From Cryptomeria japonica (taxonomy: Eukaryota > Streptophyta > Pinopsida > Cupressales > Cupressaceae), in NCBI RefSeq assembly GCF_030272615.1, contig NC_081409.1:612001755-612065754 (forward strand): 64,000 bases of DNA, given 5' to 3'. Positions 46,163-56,769 of the stretch are shown in pieces. Both the position numbers and the translations under genes were made by a program. The first letter of the stretch is position 1. Each line of letters opens with the position of its first letter. The notes under the pieces were generated by a model, which worked only from the letters and a program-made list of their open reading frames with translations, made no database searches and was not told the origin of the DNA.

Positions 46163-48959
46163 TGTGAGGCCCTACCCCGACTCATCCTAGCATTGCTATT
46201 ATTTTCATGATGAGACTATTATGGATGCTTTATTTTATGCATTATGGATTTAGAACTTATATGATTTGCAGGACTTTATTGTGATGATAGAAATAGGATG
46301 CATATAATATGAATGGATCAAAATTATGAGAATTATGATAATTGCTTATGTGGATTAATTGGGATATATGAGATATTGTTTTATTAATATCAATTGTATG
46401 CAGAGTGGTTGATGTGTATTCAAATTCATGTGTTTAATATTATATGAGGTTATTTGGAATTACTAATGTGTAAATTGAGATGTGCGGAAAAATTATCCAT
46501 GTGACCATGGAAATATTATGGAGGACCAAACCTAGACCTATGTAAATTTGTAAAACTAGGGGTTGTCTATTTGGAGAGACAACACCCCGTTTGTATCATA
46601 TTTTATTTGTGAAAGTAAATGTTGCATGTGTGTTAATTTGATTTTATTAATTTGTGTAAATCCAACAAGAAACAAATTCCATGTGTAATTTTGTAGTGTA
46701 TTTTATTGTGTCACCTGACACATGTACTGATTAGTGTCATTGATTTTGACTTGTCTCTTGGAGGGAGTTTGTTTCTACCAAAGCCCATTCCAAACATTTG
46801 AGTGTGGTCCCAAATTTTCCTTGGGTAGAGAGTCTTAGGAGTGGTCAACTTAGGTTTGACCCGAAGGTAAACTTTAGATGGGTTTTTAAGGGGTCAAATG
46901 GACCCCTAGGGGTAGTTTAAGTGTTTCTCCTAAGGTCCATAAGGTATACCTATGGGTTAGGGGTATTTTTAACCATGTGACTACTCCCATGTGGCTATTT
47001 AGTCACCTCAAAAAGTGGTTTTCCCAAGGTGAGAGAAAATTCAACTTAGAAGGTTCCTCCTAGGATAGACAACCTTCCTTTTTGATGTCAGACTCTCTTC
47101 CCCATCTTCTCTTACCTTTTCCCTTTCCAGTTTAGCAACATGTAAGAGGTTGGGAAGACCAACCAATGGGAACTCTCACTCTATCCAAGGGGTTGGGAAG
47201 AGTGAGAGAAGCCTTCTTAGGCAAGGATTAGGGACTTAGTGAGTTAATCACCCACTCTCCATTGTTAGAGATTATGCAATTTTGAGAAGAATAGTTGTAG
47301 TAGAGAATTTTGGCTAAGTGTTGGTGAAAAGATTGTGTGGATTTGGGCTGCTCATCCTCAACTAGATCTAGCAAAACCTTTGGACAGATTGAAGGTTGGT
47401 TCTACTCTCTTTTGTTTATGTTGCATATGTATGTTTGAAGAAATGCTTGTATGAAAGAAGTTGTTTATTTGTATTTTTACTTTGTGAAAGAATATGTGAC
47501 ATTTCCCTTCATTTCTTTTATGTGTTTTCTTGTATTGGGAGTATCCAAGGCCTTCTACTCTTGGGAGAGTAGGATGGTCTTGGGGTGGAAGAAGTTTGAC
47601 AGCCTTGGGTGAGAGACTCTCATTATGAGAGTGATCTCAAGGGTGTTCTTTTGTGACCCTTGCTGCATAGCCTTGTTTATGCATTTGGGGGTCATAAGGA
47701 GAGAAGATATGGCTTGTATGCCTTTGGGGGGCATAAGGATGTGGGGAATGGACTTATGTTGTATTTGGTTGCCATGAGGTGGCTTGGGATGTTCCATGCT
47801 TGGAGTCTCCCCAATGGTATTTGGTCCACTTCCATCCTTGTGAAAATCATCACATTTTATGGTGAAGTGTAGCCTTGGTTGGGAAAGTTTATGTTGTGTG
47901 TTTATCCTTGCTTGTTGTGTTTGCATGTGTGTAACCTATCTAGTGCTTGGTTCTCCAAACTCGGGGGTGGCTTCTAGTAAGCCTAGGCTGGGAGGTGAGC
48001 ACTCCATGGTCAAGTCTTATGTTTTATTTATAGGTTACTTGGGAGAAAGAAAAAAAAAGAAGCTAGGAGTTGCTGGTTTTTATTTGAATTGCAGAAAAGT
48101 TTAGGGAAAAGAATATTGTATTTTATTTACAGCAATGTAAAAAGGAAAGTTATATGTTGTATTTATTTCAAAAAAAAAATTAGGAGAAATGTATTCATTT
48201 TTATTTCAAGTCTTCATTTAATGGAAATGAGAGACTAGATGGGTGTCTCACCCTTTTGTAATGTTTTGACTACTATGTATTCTAAAAGCTCTCGAAAGAA
48301 ACTTGTATTTTCCCTATTAAGTTATTTTTGCAAAAAAAAAAGTGTTATTTATGCATTAAGTTCCTATAGTTGTTGAGTTAATATATTTGTTGCTTTCTTA
48401 TTATTGGAAAATAAAAGTTCATTTTGTTCCATCATGCAAAATGAAATTATGGGATTTTTAAAAGCTACATCTAGACCTATTTAGTTAAAAGAAAATACAA
48501 ATTATGGTTAAATAGGTTTAATATGTCTATCTCTAAATTGGTTTTTAAATGTTTCTAGGTTAATATAGTTGCTGTTAAAAATTATTACATTCTGTCATTT
48601 TATTTATTGCAGAAATTAAATCTGAAAGTAATAGTCTACTTCTAAAGTTAGCATCTAGACTTAGAAAAAAAAAGGGAAGAAATACATTAGATGTTGCTGT
48701 TAGTGTTCATTTTTAAAAGTGAAATATACAGAATGCTTTAAACAATTAAAAAAATATAGTATTTCTCACTATGCTAGGCTATATATGCTAGGGAGATAAT
48801 TAGTTCATGATTTATATATAAACAAGATAAATTCAGAAATTAAAGCCTAAATATTATCATAATAGAAAATGAATAATACATCTATTTCATGCTGTCATTT
48901 TCTTTATTAGTTTTCTGCATGGTTTATAAAGTTAAAAAAAAAAAATACAGTATGCTAAG

Positions 48960-49020
48960 GTGTGTATATGTGTATATACATATACATATATATATATATA
49001 GATATATATATATATAAATA
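48960..49020. repeat. TA/TATG-rich simple repeat
   Basis: Degenerate tatacatata/tatatata stretch within LTR E. Confidence 0.85.
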
Positions 49021-49169
49021 AATAAAAACTCATATTCTATTTGATAATAATAATATCATGCCTCTGAAAAGAACGTTATTTGAAAATCATGTAGCCACAT
49101 AAAAGTGTATATAAATATATATATAGTATTTTAAAATCTTTAAAAAAAAAATTTAATAGCAAGTAATTT

Positions 49170-49530
49170 TCGGTGAACCCTCCCCTCGGACCAAGCGCTG
49201 CACACAGGCGGATGAAAAAAAAAGACACCGATGTGGGCGGCGACCCCAACAGCGGCCGCAGCCACTCTGTGGGCCGCAACCCACAACTGGGGAGGCTTCG
49301 ACCTTCCCCTGTGGGCAGCGTCCCACAAAGACAGCGGCAGCCGTGCTACGGGCCGCAACCCACAGCAATGACCAAGGCCGCCACTGTGGGCCGTGACCCG
49401 TAGTCATGGCTGCAGTTGCTTCTGCAGGGAGCCCACATGGGAATCGCCTCTGTCGCCCCGTGCTACAAACCCCCGCCTCTCCCCATGAGTAGTACCTCTG
49501 CCTTTCGCCATGGCCGCCTCCTCCTCCAAC
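49170..49530. repeat. GC-rich patch with 'gtgggccgcaacccac' repeats in LTR E
   Basis: At least three copies of a self-complementary motif (near 49269, 49349 and 49385) occur in sequence far richer in G+C than its surroundings, with many CpG. Minus-strand ORFs here (49153-49608 and others) result from the composition and show no domain. Confidence 0.75.
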
Positions 49531-49780
49531 CTGCACACACAAAAAATAAAGAAGACACACACACACACATGCCCTAACCCAACTTTTGGGTTGGGGCAAA
49601 ACACACATGGCTATTATAAAAAAAAAATATGTGTGGCATGTGTTATAAAAAAAAGAAGTTAGGGTTCCATTATTACATAAAATAAAAAAAAGAAGGGAGA
49701 AACCCTATTCAAATTTTGAATAGGGTATCCCCATAGACTTTGAACAAGACTATATATTATTTAACAAACTCCTTACATAT

Positions 49781-49782
<2 letters not shown>

Positions 49783-49818
<36 letters not shown>
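49783..49818. repeat. (TA)18 microsatellite
   Basis: 36 bp of uninterrupted TA inside LTR E. Confidence 0.95.
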
Positions 49819-49825
<7 letters not shown>

Positions 49826-50494
49826 TATTCATGGTGTAATAGCACATAGATATATATGTAGTTACATATATATATATGATTTATAAATTAAGATTTTAAT
49901 TGGATTATTTTTCAAAAAGTGAAATTACAAATTGTTATTGAGTAGAGTTTTTCTAAGGATTTTATTTAAAAGCTAGCTTATAATCCTTTTGGGTTTGAAT
50001 TTTATGGGAGAAGAATAATAAATACTTTTGCAATAGTTAGCCTTAGGAGTTAAATTATTTTGGCCATCATTAATATAATTTTATAGCACAATTGCATCAT
50101 GGGTTTAAGTGACCCTATAGTCAAATTTTAGACAAATTATAATAAATAATAGGCTTTATAAATTTAAGTGCTAGGGCTAATTAATTTAGTTCCTAGGCAA
50201 ATAATAAAAATAAAAAAACTAATTGAGATTAGCAATATCTCTTGCAGATTTGTTTAAACGAATTTATTAATTTAATAACGAGATAATAATAAATCTTTGG
50301 AGGATTAATATTCCGTATTTAATTTAGATTATCTCGCTTACTTGATCTAGTGTTTAGATTATTATTAGTTGAAAAGAAATCAAACATAGTTAAGACAAGA
50401 CTTGTCAATACATTATTTAGCAAACTTAGTTTTATTAGGTTAGATTTTTAAAAAAAGAATTATTCCGTTTGTGCCCAAAAGTTTGGGCATGACC

Positions 50495-51793
50495 GTCTAG
50501 TTTGAAACTTAGTCCTTTCTTGTTTGGTTTACCTAAAATTCCTTTTGAATTTATGGATCCGGATGTTCTTGAGCAAATTGGAAATACTATTGGGACTTTT
50601 TTAACATCTAAAATGGACTTTATGGAGGGGGAGGTTCTGGTAAAAAATTGTGTTCTTATTAACCCTAACAATGTTTGCCCTCGTACTTGTATTATCAAGT
50701 CTCATGATGGTATTTGGTGCCAGTCAATTGAGAAATTAGATACGGAGCTTCTTTTGTCTCCGTTACTTTTGGATGCTCCGTTACTTATGGATTTTAAGAA
50801 AAACTAGAAATTTGTTGGCTCTGTCCCTAAATCCCTTAATAAAGATAGTTTGTCGATGGGACCTTCGATTGAAAGATGTGGAAATGTCTCTTCGCATAAA
50901 TTGGTAGAAACAGGTCACATTAATCTTGAAAATAATCCATTGTGTCGTAGTTTTGGGAAACCAAATGATCACACTTCGAGTTTAGTCTCACTTTCGTCTT
51001 TACTGAAGACATTTTCTAATAATAGGGGTATAGTGATGGATGGTAATCCCTCGATAAATGGAGCAGATCATCCATTGACAATAGATTGCCCTAAGATGCC
51101 AAATAATCACATAAAGGGTGAGGATGACAATTTGTCTTCATGCACTCATAAGGAGGTTTTGGATTCTTCAAAGAATGTGAATTTAGATAAAAATGAAGTG
51201 GTTGATATGGAAATTATTAAACATGTACCTGCCATAGGTTTTTCTAATGATGCTTCTTTAGTTCAAGAAATTCAGGATTTGGTGTCTAATAATTCCCCTC
51301 TGAATGTTGAAATTAATATGGCTAATGAATCTTCCTTGGGGAGTAGCAATCCATCAGAGGTTGTCCCTATTAATATGCCAAATGAGAATCTGGTTCAACA
51401 AGTGAATGATATTTTTAACAATCATGCACATCAGATAGATGAGGGTATTACTAATAGAGTTGTTTGTTCAATTGAGAATGATTTGGGGGGTATAAACTTG
51501 ACCCTTCCAATTTCTGCATCTGCTAATCCTTTTGCAGTTTTGGCTACAACAGAGTTGGGTTTTGAAGATAATCCAATTATCCTGGCTTCTCCAAAGTCAT
51601 GCAAGAGTTTACCAATTGTCCAAACCACTCTGGTTTTTTCACCATCAGTGGTTTCTCTTGGGAGAGGCAGGCCTCCAAATAATCTTAAGACTCAAATGGA
51701 AATTGATGCTAGAATTCAAAAGATTTTGTCCCTTTCTCCCGCTAGTGGGAAAGGGAGGCATTCGGTCTCTCTTGGTAGGCCTAAGAAAACATG
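50495..51793 (+). pseudogene. LINE ORF1, middle part
   Basis: The DUF4283-like domain resumes (LFGLPKIPFEFMDPDVLEQI, GTFLTSKMDFMEGEV) and leads into a long Asn/Ser/Asp-rich, poorly conserved region (50850-51790), open for about 310 codons. An in-frame TAG at 50806 interrupts it once. It ends within GRPKKT, where X2 inserted; the next codons continue at 56596-56601 on the other side. Confidence 0.82.
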
Positions 51794-52058
51794 TGATGCA
51801 GAGGTTTATAGGATGAACACAAACTTGGGAAAAATATCTATGCTAATCAGGCATATCTCACAACAATGGCTTAACACTCTTCACTAGACTCTTCAAAATC
51901 TTAAAAACACCCTTACAAGACAAGATCTTCAATAGACACCAAACACAAACTCAGACTCTTTAATGTAATAACCCACCATAATTAACTCAACAAAATTGAC
52001 CATTCTTTTTTTTGTGTGTGTTTAATTTAATCATTGTGTTTGATTCAATCGCATACTC

Positions 52059-52213
52059 TAGGCATCCATCCATTTGGATTAGGCATTCATCCATTCGGGA
52101 TGAGCATCTAACCATATGGGTTAGGAATTTGTCCATATGGGACATAAGATTTCATCTATCCAATATGGGATAGGCATCTACCCATACGGGGTAGGCATCT
52201 ACCAATCGGGATA
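52059..52213 (+). repeat. About 22-bp tandem repeat (7 degenerate copies)
   Basis: Unit approximately 'taggcatctaccatatggga'; copies differ in sequence and slightly in length (20-28 bp). It is richer in GC than the rest of LTR F and near its 5' end. Confidence 0.82.
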
Positions 52214-53884
52214 GGAGGTGCTCTGGCCAGAGACTTAGACTCATCAGGACCATTCGGGTCTTGAGCCACTCACTAAGTACTATACTCTTCTAACAGAAGT
52301 GCACCGAGGTCGCCGTCCTTAGGAGTAATTAAATAACATAATACAAGCTTGGATTCCACCTCATAATTTGGCGTAAAGCCTCGGGAAGTTAAGCGAATCC
52401 ATACGGGATTCCTTCTGAGTATGCATTGAATTAATTTTTCCATTTAATTATCTTTCAAATTTGGATTCTTACTCAATCCTTCCTTACCAAGCCTAGACCC
52501 CACCCACGAACGCCTAAGTACAAGGGACAACTCTATCCCAAGACTGCCTACATACCCGCTTCGGCACGAGATCAAGGCGTAAAGTATGTAGTTCTATTTT
52601 CTAATCTATGGTTTGATGTAAACTAATTAGTGGGGGTATGCAACCCTTTCTAGGGTCAATGTCCCAGATAGTTTCTTTGTGGTTGCTACCCATGGTGGTA
52701 GCACTTAAACAAAGGCTCAAGATGGCCTATTGTTTGTGGCCTAACAACTACATCCTAACACCTATCATGAGCATCACCCTTGACCAAATTGTCAATCACC
52801 AATATCTCTTCAAGATTAAATCAATTTCATAAAAGAATTTTACTTAACCAACCCTAAAGGGGGTTTACTATGGTTTATCTCAATGGATGTAAAATCATTT
52901 AAAAATTATCTTATTAGATTATCGATCCAAGGGGAATTACCCGCCCCTTGGATTTTCACTTCCAAGTGTCCCTTATTACTCCCCGATGATTTATAGGGAC
53001 GATGCCATAGACGTAGTTGATGTAGCTTTATTAGGCATTAAGTGCAGTAGTTCAACATGATGACATTACCCGTAAGCGTGACCCAGAGGCACCGTATATA
53101 CCGAACGCTACTAGGTTTTGGTTTCCATCTTCCTTTATTTAGTTTTCTAACTAAGAAGCAATGAAAACATCATGCTTGAAAACAATTACAAATTGAACGT
53201 GCATAATTTTAATTGATTGAAATAACTACTTGATGAATTACGTAGAATAAAAACCATGACTTGAAATATAACTTGCATATGAAAACTTGCATATTAATAA
53301 TTACATGTGTACTTCCATGGAGATGATAACGTCAATAAATTTAATTAATCTATAAGTAATTTGCATGATATAAGAATAGTGTAACTTGCATGCATGATTA
53401 AGCAATCCAAAAATAGTGATTAATTTAGACATTTGATTCAAATCATATTAATGTGAATTAATTGCTAAAGGCCAACTAAGTGCCCCAATGGATCTTAAAT
53501 GGATTGAATAACTCTAATTAAAAGAATTTGATATAATATAATTTACAAATATAAAATTTACTAAGGATAAGTTAATTATGAATTTACTACACAATAATCC
53601 CTAATACTTATAAATTTTTCTAAGTTAAATTCAATAACTTAAAATTTATACTAAGGAAAGAATTAACATTTCCTAAATTGCAATTATTAACAATTAAACT
53701 TAAAATTTAAACAAAAATAATTATTAGCAATTAACTTAAAATTTAACCCAAAGTAATTACTAAAAATTCCAAATTGCAATTTAAAAAGAATATATAAAAA
53801 AAACTAACTACAAAAATAAAATAAGCGATTTTTTTTTTGTTTTAATAGTAAATAGGGGGTTAATATTTATAGAGAGAGAGAGAG

Positions 53885-54069
53885 TTTATTCCAGCATTCA
53901 CAGGTAGAGAGTTTATTTCCAGCATTCACAGGGAAAGAATCTATTTCTAGCATGGGAAAGAATTTATTTCCAGCATTCACAGGGAAAAAATTTATTTCTA
54001 GCATTCACAGGGAAAGAAATTATTTCCAGCATTCACAGGGAAAGAATTTATTTCCAGCATTCACAGGGA
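53885..54069 (+). repeat. About 28-bp minisatellite, 7 copies
   Basis: Unit approximately 'tttatttccagcattcacag' plus 'ggaaagaa'. The third copy has an internal deletion; the others differ by single bases. Confidence 0.9.
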
Positions 54070-54147
54070 TGAATAACACAGAGGATTATTCACAGGGAAA
54101 TATATTCTTCAATTTCAACTAATATTCACAGAGAGAATATATAACCA

Positions 54148-54604
54148 GATATATATGTAAAAAAAAAAATTATGTAATCAAATGAGAATAGAGATTTATT
54201 TACAGGAATGAATAACACAGAGAGAGATTTATACTCCTTTTTGCACAGAGAGATTTATATAACCAGATATATGAAATAAAAAATAATATTAATGTAAACA
54301 ATGAGAATAAAGATTTATTCATAGGAATGATTAACACAGAGAGGGATTTATACTCCTTTTTGCACAGAGAGATTTATATAACTAGATATATGAAATAAAA
54401 AATAATATTAATGTAAACAATGAGAATAAAGATTTATTCACAGGAATGAATAACACAGAGAGAGATTTATATTCCTTTTTGCACAGAGAGATTTATATAA
54501 CCAGATATATGAAATAAAAAATATTATTAATGTAAACAATGAGAATAAAGATTTATTCACAAGAATGAATAACACAGAGGGTTATTCACAGAGAGATTTA
54601 TATC
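54148..54604 (+). repeat. 119-bp tandem repeat, about 3.5 copies
   Basis: The anchor 'ggaatga' recurs at 54205, 54324, 54443 and (as 'agaatga') 54562, exactly 119 bp apart each time. Each unit has 'aacacagagagagattta', 'cctttttgcacagagaga' and 'aatattaatgtaaacaa'. The array probably grew from the shorter 28-bp minisatellite next to it, since both share 'ttattcacag'. Confidence 0.92.
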
Positions 54605-56595
54605 TTATTATCAGGCATTTTCTGTTTGAAGGGAAGTAAGATTTTTTTTAAAAAGAATTACATTTAAATTTTCAATCTAGCAAGATCTGATATTTTCTAA
54701 GAAATTTAAACAAATAATAGCTATCTTTCACATGCAAGCAAGATCTGATATTTCTTTTCAAAAAAAATAAATTAAACAAATAAATAAGCTATCCTTTCAA
54801 TATTATCACAAAAGAAAATTTCATAAAGGAAGATCTAGAAGCTATATTTTGGATAATACCATTTTCTCCTATGGAAATGTGAAATAACAAGAAGAGAACC
54901 TAGCTTATCAAAGCTTGATGTTGAATCCTCTAGCTATCCTTTTGATCCTTCCTTGCAACTTGAGAGAAATCTTTCAAACAACAACTTAAAATCCTGCAAC
55001 AAAAATGAGACTACCAAAGAAGATCCTACTACTAAAAAATTGGGAAATTTTCTTCAAAACAAAATCAACTCCCTTCTTTAAAACTTGCATACAATTTTAT
55101 AAGGAAAATCCCTCAATTTCACTATGTAGAGAATTTAATTAAAAAAAGAGATTCTTTTCCAATATTGGACTCATGCAAATTGATTAAAAACTTAGTGGGG
55201 GAGTTACATGCAAGGTGGTGGGGATTCATCTAGAAGCTTCTATTTCCTCCTACAACATGTGCCATAATTGGGAGTGGAAATAAATAAAATAAAAATAATA
55301 CTTTTGAATTAAATTCTCCAAGTGTGTGTGTGTGTTTATTATTATTCTTTTATAACATTTATTCAATCATTTTAAATAGCTTAACCAAAAACATAATTAT
55401 AATTGCATCAAATCAAAAGTGATAAAGGAGGGTTGTGACATTTAACCTCTCAGATGAACAACATATGACTAAGTTTAGGACTGAAACTAAAATTATGACA
55501 GTCAATCCCTCTTTTATGACAGTCATATGACTTCACTGCCAAACCATAGTAAGATAATTAAAATCCCTTCCTTGCACCTGCCAATGTTATGAGAGGGTTC
55601 TAAAAATATGCTAAGGTCAATACAAATACTTTTTAATAACATGAATTCATATCTTAATGGATTAACCAAACTATGACTGTCCAAACCATTATCTTGTCTG
55701 ATTTTTTGTTATGAACTGTGATGAACAACCGTGAATAAATTTTTCAATATTTCTTCTGAATCCAATCTCTCTAGTAGGATTGTATATGGGTTTGATACAA
55801 AACGTTTCCCCAATTTTCATAAAGATCCAATAGTTAAAACAAAAGATACGATTGTTTTACCAAAACGGGTTAACCTAGGCAAGGTTTTGATAGTTTTCAA
55901 AGAAATAATTCAATCTTTCACCACATAACATGGAAGGACCTCAAATCAACTTTAAATGAAATAAAACCCATAATATTTCAACTTCTAATATATTTCATAA
56001 TAGGATCAATCCATAACAATGAATAAATAATTTCAAATCAGCAAAAATGTTAGAATATAGCATTACAAAACAACATTTTATTGATCTTCATTCTTCCAAA
56101 ACACACCAACCAACCCTGGATTAGACCTCCACACTCACATATATAATATCTAAATCTAAACCCAACCCCAAACTGAATCTAACTGATTCTAACTACCCCT
56201 TGTACCTAACTTTGGTTGTTTTACACATGATTACTCACTTGGTTTACATAACAACTTTTGATCTCCCTTGTGTTATGAAACTAATCAACATTTCTATTAC
56301 ATGGATATGGTATTTTAAGACCTTATGAACACAAAACATTAAAAAAAACTCCTACTTTACCCTTGAACCCCATTACATGCTCAATTTGCCCAATTTTGCC
56401 CATTTTGACAACTTTTACAACTCATTACAAAATAACTCATTTTATGAGTTTCATGACTTTGAATGGTCTTATTAACCATGATTACATATTTAAATGGTCA
56501 ATATTGACCTTACAATATCAAAATATTTATAATCTTCATTGTCCTTCAATGTGGCCTTATGATGGCCATGTGTTGCCTTGGGTTCTCCTGCACCA

Positions 56596-56769
56596 ACATG
56601 TCTAACTCCTGTAAGTGTAAAAAGAAAGAGGAGTAAAAGATCTGTGACTAGTCCTCCTGTGACAAGATCAGGGTCTGTGAAACATAATTTGCAAGTTTGC
56701 TTTGGGGAAAGCAAAAATTCTCTGATTAATGGGAAGAGGGGAGCTTCGGCCTCCCCTCGAGGACAATGA
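56596..56769 (+). pseudogene. LINE ORF1, C-terminal part
   Basis: It continues ORF1 after X2 in a basic segment (VKRKRSKRSVTSPPVTRSGS) and ends at TGA 56767-56769, which overlaps the ORF2 start codon as ATGA. Without the insertions, ORF1 would run about 45356 to 56769 with one frameshift and a few TAG stops. Confidence 0.8.

Larger units (their letters stand above)
46163..50494 (+). mobile_element. Solo LTR E (4332 bp), Gypsy-like, in LINE ORF1
   Basis: It is flanked by a perfect GTCTA duplication (46158-46162 and 50495-50499); removing it rejoins the ORF1 domain (KPFFVPAWS to LFGLPKIPFEF). It starts TGTGAGGCCCTACCCCGACT, similar to the starts of B and D, and ends GTTTGGGCATGACC, similar to the GGGCATTACA end of copy C but lacking the final CA. 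There is no internal coding domain. It contains several poly-A tracts, (TA) microsatellites and one GC-rich patch. It reads as a solo LTR, unusually long, though an undetected nested piece inside is possible. Confidence 0.8.
51964..55440 (+). mobile_element. Solo LTR F (3477 bp), Gypsy-like, inside X2
   Basis: It starts TGTAATAACCCACCAT, ends AAAGGAGGGTTGTGACA, and is flanked by a perfect TTTAA duplication (51959-51963 and 55441-55445). It contains three tandem repeat arrays (52059-52213, 53885-54069, 54148-54604) and no coding domain. It is the innermost layer of a five-level nest. Confidence 0.88.
51794..56595 (-). mobile_element. Insertion X2 (LTR-like) in LINE ORF1, itself containing solo LTR F
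   Basis: It is flanked by a perfect ACATG duplication (51789-51793 and 56596-56600); removing it joins ORF1 in frame (K-K-T-C-L-T-P). The termini are TGATGCAGAGG...GTTCTCCTGCACCA. On the minus strand it starts TGGTGCAGGAGAACC, shared with X1. Without LTR F it is about 1.3 kb and has no coding domain. Its right part (55446-56595) is AT-rich with no gene; the ORF at 56363 is not supported. Confidence 0.86.

Noticed and set aside
49153-49608. 151-codon minus-strand ORF in a GC-rich patch of LTR E
   Set aside because: The translation follows the repeat composition (Gly/Ala/Arg-rich), has overlapping open frames on both strands, and shows no domain.
53885-54604. Regularly spaced repeats resembling a CRISPR array
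   Set aside because: Units are contiguous tandem repeats without unique spacers, inside a plant solo LTR.
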